Origin: Spirosoma taeanense
GTDB lineage: Bacteria; Bacteroidota; Bacteroidia; Cytophagales; Spirosomataceae
Direction of reading: 5' to 3'
DNA length: 64,000 nucleotides
NCBI RefSeq assembly: GCF_013127955.1
Contig: NZ_CP053435.1
Span: forward strand, 5,146,001 to 5,210,000
Shown: piece after piece, positions 59,536 through 64,000 of the stretch
How the letters are laid out: each line of letters opens with the position of its first letter
Numbering within the stretch: the first letter of the stretch is position 1
Notes under the pieces: model-generated
What the model saw: the letters and a program-made list of their open reading frames with translations, nothing else
What the model was told of the DNA's origin: nothing
Database searches by the model: none
Made by a program: the position numbers and the translations under genes

Positions 59536-60571
59536 TCTATTGCTGTGCCTGCTGCCCCTGCTGACGTGGGCCGAGCAACCGACTGAGGTCGGCATGGTTG
59601 AAAAGAAAAAGACCATTATCAAAATGTTCGATGTGGACAATAATGATAACCTGGTCGTTGACAATCAGTTCGGGCAGGTAACGGTGGGGCTGTGGGATAA
59701 GAGTGAGATTCGGATTCAGATCACAATTGTGGCCAACTCAGATTCCGACGAACGGGTACAACGGTTCATGGATGCGGTTTCCATCGAAGAAAAACGAACG
59801 GGCAACCAGATTCTGGTCCGCACGAATTTTAGCCAGAATACTGTATCAAACTGGAGTATGGGCAAATGGAAGAACGACGGTGAGCGAAACTTCGTCAAGA
59901 TCAACTACGATGTGATGATGCCCAAACAGAACGCCTTAACCGTCCGCAACAAGTTTGGCAACACCAACATTCCAGCGTTTCACGCTCCGCTGACCATCTA
60001 TAGCCGATACGGTAATTTTAGCGCCGAAGACCTCACCAATCGCCAGAATGATATTGACGTAGCGTATGGAAAAGCCGATATCCGGGCGCTTGAGTCGGCC
60101 AAGGTAGACGTGGCCTACGGTCACCTTAATCTCGACAGAGCCAATGTGCTGACGCTGGTTAACAAATTCGGTAAAATGCGGATTGGCGAGGTGGGTAAAC
60201 TCAACGCCAACATTAACTACTCCGGCGCTCAAATTGGTAAACTGCGCGAATCCGGAGATATAAAACTGAATTTTTCGGGCGGCTTCCGGATCGATCAGCT
60301 TCCCAAAACTGCTGATAATATAGATATCCTGGCCAACTATTCGTCAGTAGCGCTACCCATCGACAGCGATAAGGACTGCGATTTTGACGTAACAGTCAGC
60401 TATGGCGACTTCAACTATCCGTCGGGACCAATGATGCACTTTACAACCCAGCCCATCGATGACAACAGCCGGGGCCCGCGTCTGACCAAGCAGTATGTTG
60501 GTAAAGTGGGGCGCGGTGCCGGCACCAAGGTGAAGGTCGTATCGAAGTTTGGAAACGTAAAATTCCAGTAG
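59519..60571 (+). CDS. Secreted DUF4097-like beta-helix adhesin
   Basis: A 350-residue protein with signal peptide (LCSLLLCLLPLLTWAEQ). The mature part consists of short repeating strands such as NLVVDNQFGQVTVGLW, VRNKFGNTNIPAFHAP, IYSRYGNFSAED and VNKFGKMRIGEVG, the pattern of DUF4097 or putative auto-transporter adhesin proteins. They probably form a beta-helix at the cell surface. It overlaps the anti-sigma-like gene, so the operon may sense or supply an envelope structure. Confidence 0.82.
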   Translation: MKFLCSLLLCLLPLLTWAEQPTEVGMVEKKKTIIKMFDVDNNDNLVVDNQFGQVTVGLWDKSEIRIQITIVANSDSDERVQRFMDAVSIEEKRTGNQILVRTNFSQNTVSNWSMGKWKNDGERNFVKINYDVMMPKQNALTVRNKFGNTNIPAFHAPLTIYSRYGNFSAEDLTNRQNDIDVAYGKADIRALESAKVDVAYGHLNLDRANVLTLVNKFGKMRIGEVGKLNANINYSGAQIGKLRESGDIKLNFSGGFRIDQLPKTADNIDILANYSSVALPIDSDKDCDFDVTVSYGDFNYPSGPMMHFTTQPIDDNSRGPRLTKQYVGKVGRGAGTKVKVVSKFGNVKFQ

Positions 60572-60598
60572 CACGAACAGCGCGGGCAACCCCAAATT

Positions 60599-60644
60599 CT
60601 ATGTGGCCTTGATTGATCGCCGGTAACCCATCAAGGTCACATAG
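60599..60644. terminator. Bidirectional terminator hairpin
   Basis: A 15-bp stem (60599-60613 with 60630-60644, one G-T pair) lies between convergent genes and overlaps the last codons of the cupin gene. Confidence 0.7.
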
Positions 60645-61155
60645 AGCCCGGCGCAGTCAGCATCTCGATTACCGGTCGATGCTGAGGGAATTCCGTCAGC
60701 AAAGCCGTTCGATCAGCCATTTCAAAATCAGCGAAATCGAAACCGGGTGCTACTGTGCAGCCCACCAGCGAAAACCCAGGGCTTTCAGACTCAGTAGCGG
60801 GTTTCGAGCCAAACCAGCACCCCGCCGGAACAACTGCCTGAAAGACCTCCTCGTTGCCCGGATTGGAGCCTAAACGGATTACAGTCAGTGTAGCATCTGG
60901 GTTGATTACAAACACATTCAGTGGCCCACCGGCGTAAAAATGCCAGATCTCGTCGGCCTGAATCCGGTGCAGCGCTGATATATGGTGACGTTCGAGCAGG
61001 AAGTAAATCGCCGTTCCGAACGTCCGGGCTCCGCTAAACCGATCGGGCAGAGCCTCTTGCGGAATTGTCCCGGCAGAACGATACGTTTCGGCAAAATATC
61101 CCCCCTCGGGATGGGGCTGAAGATGGAGGGATTGAATAAAATCCTGAGCCGTCAT
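60637..61155 (-). CDS. Cupin DUF985 protein
   Basis: A 172-residue protein of the cupin_5 family. Landmarks are LHLQPHPEGGYFAETYRS, TAIYFLLERHHISALHRIQ, DEIWHFYAGGPL and PGFDFADFEMADR. The His and Glu ligands sit in the two cupin motifs. Some family members act on sugar nucleotides or as isomerases; the activity here is unknown. Confidence 0.92.
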   Translation of the reverse strand: MTAQDFIQSLHLQPHPEGGYFAETYRSAGTIPQEALPDRFSGARTFGTAIYFLLERHHISALHRIQADEIWHFYAGGPLNVFVINPDATLTVIRLGSNPGNEEVFQAVVPAGCWFGSKPATESESPGFSLVGCTVAPGFDFADFEMADRTALLTEFPQHRPVIEMLTAPGSM

Positions 61156-61226
61156 GGAGTACAGAATTGCAACCGGCTATGCCAACCAATATTCTGATTG
61201 ACACAGCCGATTGGGCAACGTTCTCG

Positions 61227-61991
61227 TTATTGTCTTGCTTTGATTACGTTGGTGAACTCGCGCGACTTGAGTGAAGCTCCGCCGATCAACCCGCCGTCTA
61301 CGTCGGGTTGAGCAAACAGCTCAGCTGCGTTTTTCTCGTTTGCACTCCCACCGTATAAAATCGTGGTATCCTGCGCAACGGCATCGCCGTACTGACCGGC
61401 AATATGCCGGCGCAACTCGAAATGCATGTCCTGCGCCTGCGCCGATGATGCCGTCAGGCCAGTCCCGATTGCCCAGATGGGTTCGTAGGCAATGACAACA
61501 TTGGCAAACTGATCAGCCGACAGGTGAAACAGGCTTTCGGTGATCTGATTTTTTACATAACCCATGTAATCGCCATTCTCGCGGAGGTCGCGCGATTCGC
61601 CACAGCAGAAAATCGGCTTTAAACCATGTTCGAGCACGATGTTTACCTTCTCAGCCAGCTGAGCGTTGGTTTCTTCAAAATACTGACGGCGTTCGCTATG
61701 CCCCAGAATTACGTACTCGACACCGATCGATTGAAGCATGGGTGCTGATACTTCGCCTGTGTAAGCGCCGGACGCTTTCTCGTGGCAGTTCTGGGCACCA
61801 AGCGAAACTCGTCCGCCCGGCGTAATGTACTGGCGCGATGTCGTCAGATAAACCATCGGTGGGCAAAGCACCACCTCGACGTCACCTGTGACTTCGTCTT
61901 TAACCATATTGACGACTTCCGAAAGCAAGGCCTTGGCTTCCTCGAAAGTCTTATTCATTTTCCAGTTGCCAGCAACGATTTTTTTACGCAT
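61227..61991 (-). CDS. tpiA: Triosephosphate isomerase
   Basis: This glycolytic enzyme interconverts dihydroxyacetone phosphate and glyceraldehyde 3-phosphate. The 254 residues include AGNWKMNKTFEEA with catalytic Lys, VILGHSERRQYF with His, VIAYEPIWAIGTGLTA with the catalytic Glu and the flexible loop, and ILYGGSANEKNA, the phosphate site. It is a single gene, 71 bases from the cupin gene on the same strand. Confidence 0.98.
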   Translation of the reverse strand: MRKKIVAGNWKMNKTFEEAKALLSEVVNMVKDEVTGDVEVVLCPPMVYLTTSRQYITPGGRVSLGAQNCHEKASGAYTGEVSAPMLQSIGVEYVILGHSERRQYFEETNAQLAEKVNIVLEHGLKPIFCCGESRDLRENGDYMGYVKNQITESLFHLSADQFANVVIAYEPIWAIGTGLTASSAQAQDMHFELRRHIAGQYGDAVAQDTTILYGGSANEKNAAELFAQPDVDGGLIGGASLKSREFTNVIKARQ

Positions 61992-62217
61992 AACAGATTA
62001 ATAATGTGGTCTAAACCCAGGTAATCGAATCAAACAAACACCCTGATTGTTTGTCAATTGCGGGCGAAATTAGGGCTTTTCAGCCGAACACCCGGCTCGG
62101 TTTGCCGCTAAATTTTGGTAAATGTTCAATCCGATTTGTTTAGTCAATAAACTCACCCTTTATTTTTTGTGTTATTCTGGTAAAAAATACGTAATTTCAA
62201 TGTAGCAAATACTCGGC

Positions 62218-63480
62218 ATGAAAACGCTGGTTCTGATAATCGGGCTATTAAGCATGGTTCTGGCCACGCGGGGAGATGACAAAAAACCTACGCCTGACCG
62301 GGAACGGTATGGTTTTTTTCTGGCGGGCAACCGTACCTGGACACGCATCCCATTTCAGCTCCATTCCAACCTGATTATCGTGCCGGTGCAGATCAATGAC
62401 TCCGATACGTTACAGTTCATTCTGGACACGGGCGTCAGCAATACGATCATTACCGATCCGAAAGTCCTTCAGAAGCATCCCCTTACGCTCACCCGTAAGG
62501 TAAAAATAAACGGCGCTGGCGAAGGCAATAATCTGACAGCTTCCGTTTCGGTTAATAACCAGCTAAGTATGGGCGGCCTGCGGGCTGCGCATCACAACAT
62601 TGTTATTCTCGACGAGGATATTCTGAAACTGTCGGAATACGTTGGCACACCTATTCATGGCATTTTTGGCTATGAAATCTTCGCCAACTTCGTTGTGAAC
62701 GTCGATTTTCAGCGTCGGGAAATCACGCTCATGAAAGCGGAGCGGTACCGGTACAAAAAAAATAAAGGCGACCGATACCCAATTACCATTCAGGACACCA
62801 AGGCTTATACCGATGCCCTGGCGGTCTTTGAGGGGGGAAAATCGCTTCCTCTGCGGGTGGTGCTGGATACTGGCGCGGGCCACGCCCTGCTGCTTGACCG
62901 GTCGCGGAGCACAGCATTAATGCCCTTACCCGAGAAGGTGGTTCGGGCGCAGCTGGGACGTGGCCTGAATGGCATTATTAACGGCAGCATGGGCCGCATT
63001 CAGAAGGTACGCTTTGGTCGTTACGAGCTGGACAATATTCTGGCGTCGTTCCCCGACAGCGTAGCTTTTGGTATGAAGTTGGTTGATATGCCCGAACGCC
63101 AGGGTAACGTCGGCTGCGAGTTGCTCCGGCGATTTAACGTTACGTTCAACTACCCCGACCGGTATGTGGTCATGAAGCCCATTAAGCGGCTCATGCGGGA
63201 AAGCTTCGAGCACGATATGAGCGGCATGGAGCTGCGGGCGCAGGGAGAACGGTTCAGTAATTATTACGTTGACAAAATCATTCCCGGCTCTCCGGCCGAT
63301 CTGGCGGGGCTGCAGGAAGGCGACGAGTTGCTGTTTATTAACAACAACTCCACTAAAGACCTAACAATCAGCGATATTTATAAGGCTCTTCAGAAAGGTG
63401 AGGGGAAAGAAGTGTCGTTGTTGATTCGGCGTAATGGCCAGATGATCATCGCCAGCTTTGCCCTGAAACGCATGATCTGA
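62218..63480 (+). CDS. Retropepsin-like aspartyl protease with PDZ domain
   Basis: A 420-residue exported protein with signal peptide (TLVLIIGLLSMVLATRG). Two aspartyl protease lobes are seen, each with DTG: LQFILDTGVSNTIIT near residue 65-80 and LRVVLDTGAGHALLL near 215-230. A PDZ domain follows near 340-420 (IIPGSPADLAGLQEGDELLF). The two DTG motifs in one chain would allow an internal pseudo-dimer as in pepsins. Similar Bacteroidota proteins lack known substrates. Confidence 0.9.
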   Translation: MKTLVLIIGLLSMVLATRGDDKKPTPDRERYGFFLAGNRTWTRIPFQLHSNLIIVPVQINDSDTLQFILDTGVSNTIITDPKVLQKHPLTLTRKVKINGAGEGNNLTASVSVNNQLSMGGLRAAHHNIVILDEDILKLSEYVGTPIHGIFGYEIFANFVVNVDFQRREITLMKAERYRYKKNKGDRYPITIQDTKAYTDALAVFEGGKSLPLRVVLDTGAGHALLLDRSRSTALMPLPEKVVRAQLGRGLNGIINGSMGRIQKVRFGRYELDNILASFPDSVAFGMKLVDMPERQGNVGCELLRRFNVTFNYPDRYVVMKPIKRLMRESFEHDMSGMELRAQGERFSNYYVDKIIPGSPADLAGLQEGDELLFINNNSTKDLTISDIYKALQKGEGKEVSLLIRRNGQMIIASFALKRMI

Positions 63481-63498
63481 TAAAAGCTTTGCCCCGGA

Positions 63499-64000
63499 TC
63501 AGTCCATCTTATCAAGTTTGAACCGGAAGGTTGTTCCTTTTTCCAGCTTGCTCATTACGGTAATCTTAGCCTTGTGCGCGTTAAGAATATGTTTAACGAT
63601 AGCTAGTCCAAGCCCGGTGCCGCCCCGATCTTTGGAGCGGCTTTTTTCTACCCGGTAAAATCGCTCGAAAATCCGGCTCAGGTGTTCGGGCGGGATGCCG
63701 GGACCGTCGTCGCGGACGGATACGAGAATATGTTTTTTTTCTTCTTCCAGACTTACCAGAACCCGCCCGTTTTCGTTACCGTACTTCACGGCATTCTCGA
63801 TCAGATTGGTCATCACCTGTTTGATCCGCTGCGCGTCGGCTTTAACCCAAACGGGCCCTGGGTTAGTCGTTCTGAGCCGAAGCGATGTGTGCTTGGCGGA
63901 CGTAACCTTTTCCAGCTGCTCAAAAATCTCCTCGGTAATATGGGCCAGATCAACCCGCTCGAAGTTCATTTTTACCTCGCCGGTTTCCAGCTGCGAAAGC
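63499..64000 (-). CDS. Sensor histidine kinase, C-terminal part (cut by right edge)
   Basis: The reading frame enters from the right edge and ends at 63499. The visible 167 residues begin within the HisKA-HATPase linker (LSQLETGEVKMNFERVDL) and include the N box MTNLIENAVKYGNENG, the G1 box VRDDGPGIP, the F box FERFYRVEKSRSKDRGG and the G2 box GTGLGLAIVKHIL. The arrangement is that of PhoR/WalK-like kinases. The sensing part lies outside the window. Confidence 0.94.
   Translation of the reverse strand, partial: LSQLETGEVKMNFERVDLAHITEEIFEQLEKVTSAKHTSLRLRTTNPGPVWVKADAQRIKQVMTNLIENAVKYGNENGRVLVSLEEEKKHILVSVRDDGPGIPPEHLSRIFERFYRVEKSRSKDRGGTGLGLAIVKHILNAHKAKITVMSKLEKGTTFRFKLDKMD

Overview
The window looks like chromosomal DNA of a member of the Bacteroidota, most likely a cytophagalean close to Spirosoma. 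Reasons are the gene families (GH97, DUF1080 3-keto-disaccharide hydrolase, DUF2306, DUF3467, LytTR regulators, PD40-OmpA proteins, DmpA-type peptidase), the scarcity of clear Shine-Dalgarno sequences, and Bacteroidota-type promoters (TTG about 17-19 bases before TAnnTTTG). The genus is an inference. Coding density is high, and most convergent gene pairs are closed by strong hairpins.

Layout. 1-9.7 kb: mutL (cut by the left edge), lpdA, prfB with its programmed +1 frameshift, a GDSL lipoprotein, a DUF2306 membrane protein, a membrane-bound LytTR regulator, a rhomboid protease, a polyprenyl diphosphate synthase and an outer-membrane-type protein. 9.7-14.8 kb: a Fcy1-like deaminase, rnr, the wreck of a PolB-like 3'-5' exonuclease gene, a conserved hypothetical, lipB and a YraN protein. 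15-18.8 kb: an S41 protease lipoprotein, a large conserved protein of unknown function and an HdeD-like membrane protein. 19-25 kb: two translationally coupled exported proteins built like phage tail fibre/tailspike, a stand-alone LytTR regulator, small hypotheticals and a phage-lysin-type N-acetylmuramidase. 25-27.4 kb: a PQQ dehydrogenase with a cytochrome c domain.

27.4-30.5 kb is a decay zone: a broken SMR transporter, an Asn-rich secreted protein, AT-rich DNA, a gene with three frameshifts, a gene cut by an insertion, and an IS1-family element with 20-bp inverted repeats. 30.5-44.6 kb: small secreted and membrane proteins, tRNA-Gly(CCC), an OPT transporter, a four-PAS histidine kinase, DUF72, CbpM/CbpA, DinB, a DUF6265-like protein, a P1 peptidase, an AI-2E-type permease and a VOC protein. 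44.7-48.9 kb is a carbohydrate locus: a truncated SMP-30-like gene, then a same-strand run encoding a lactonase, GH97 and DUF1080. 49.2-64 kb: OmpA lipoprotein, aldose epimerase, rpsL-rpsG, DUF3467, a DUF3887-like protein, a Cys-motif protein, a PD40-OmpA protein, a PcrA/UvrD helicase, a sigma/anti-sigma/adhesin operon, a DUF985 cupin, tpiA, an aspartyl protease with PDZ, and a histidine kinase cut by the right edge.

The best candidates for something not yet described are the exported tailspike-like pair with its neighbouring LytTR gene and nearby lysin (19.2-25.0 kb), and the sigma/anti-sigma/adhesin operon whose sigma factor has no ATG in front of its region 2. I see no CRISPR array, no rRNA and no recognisable defence system.
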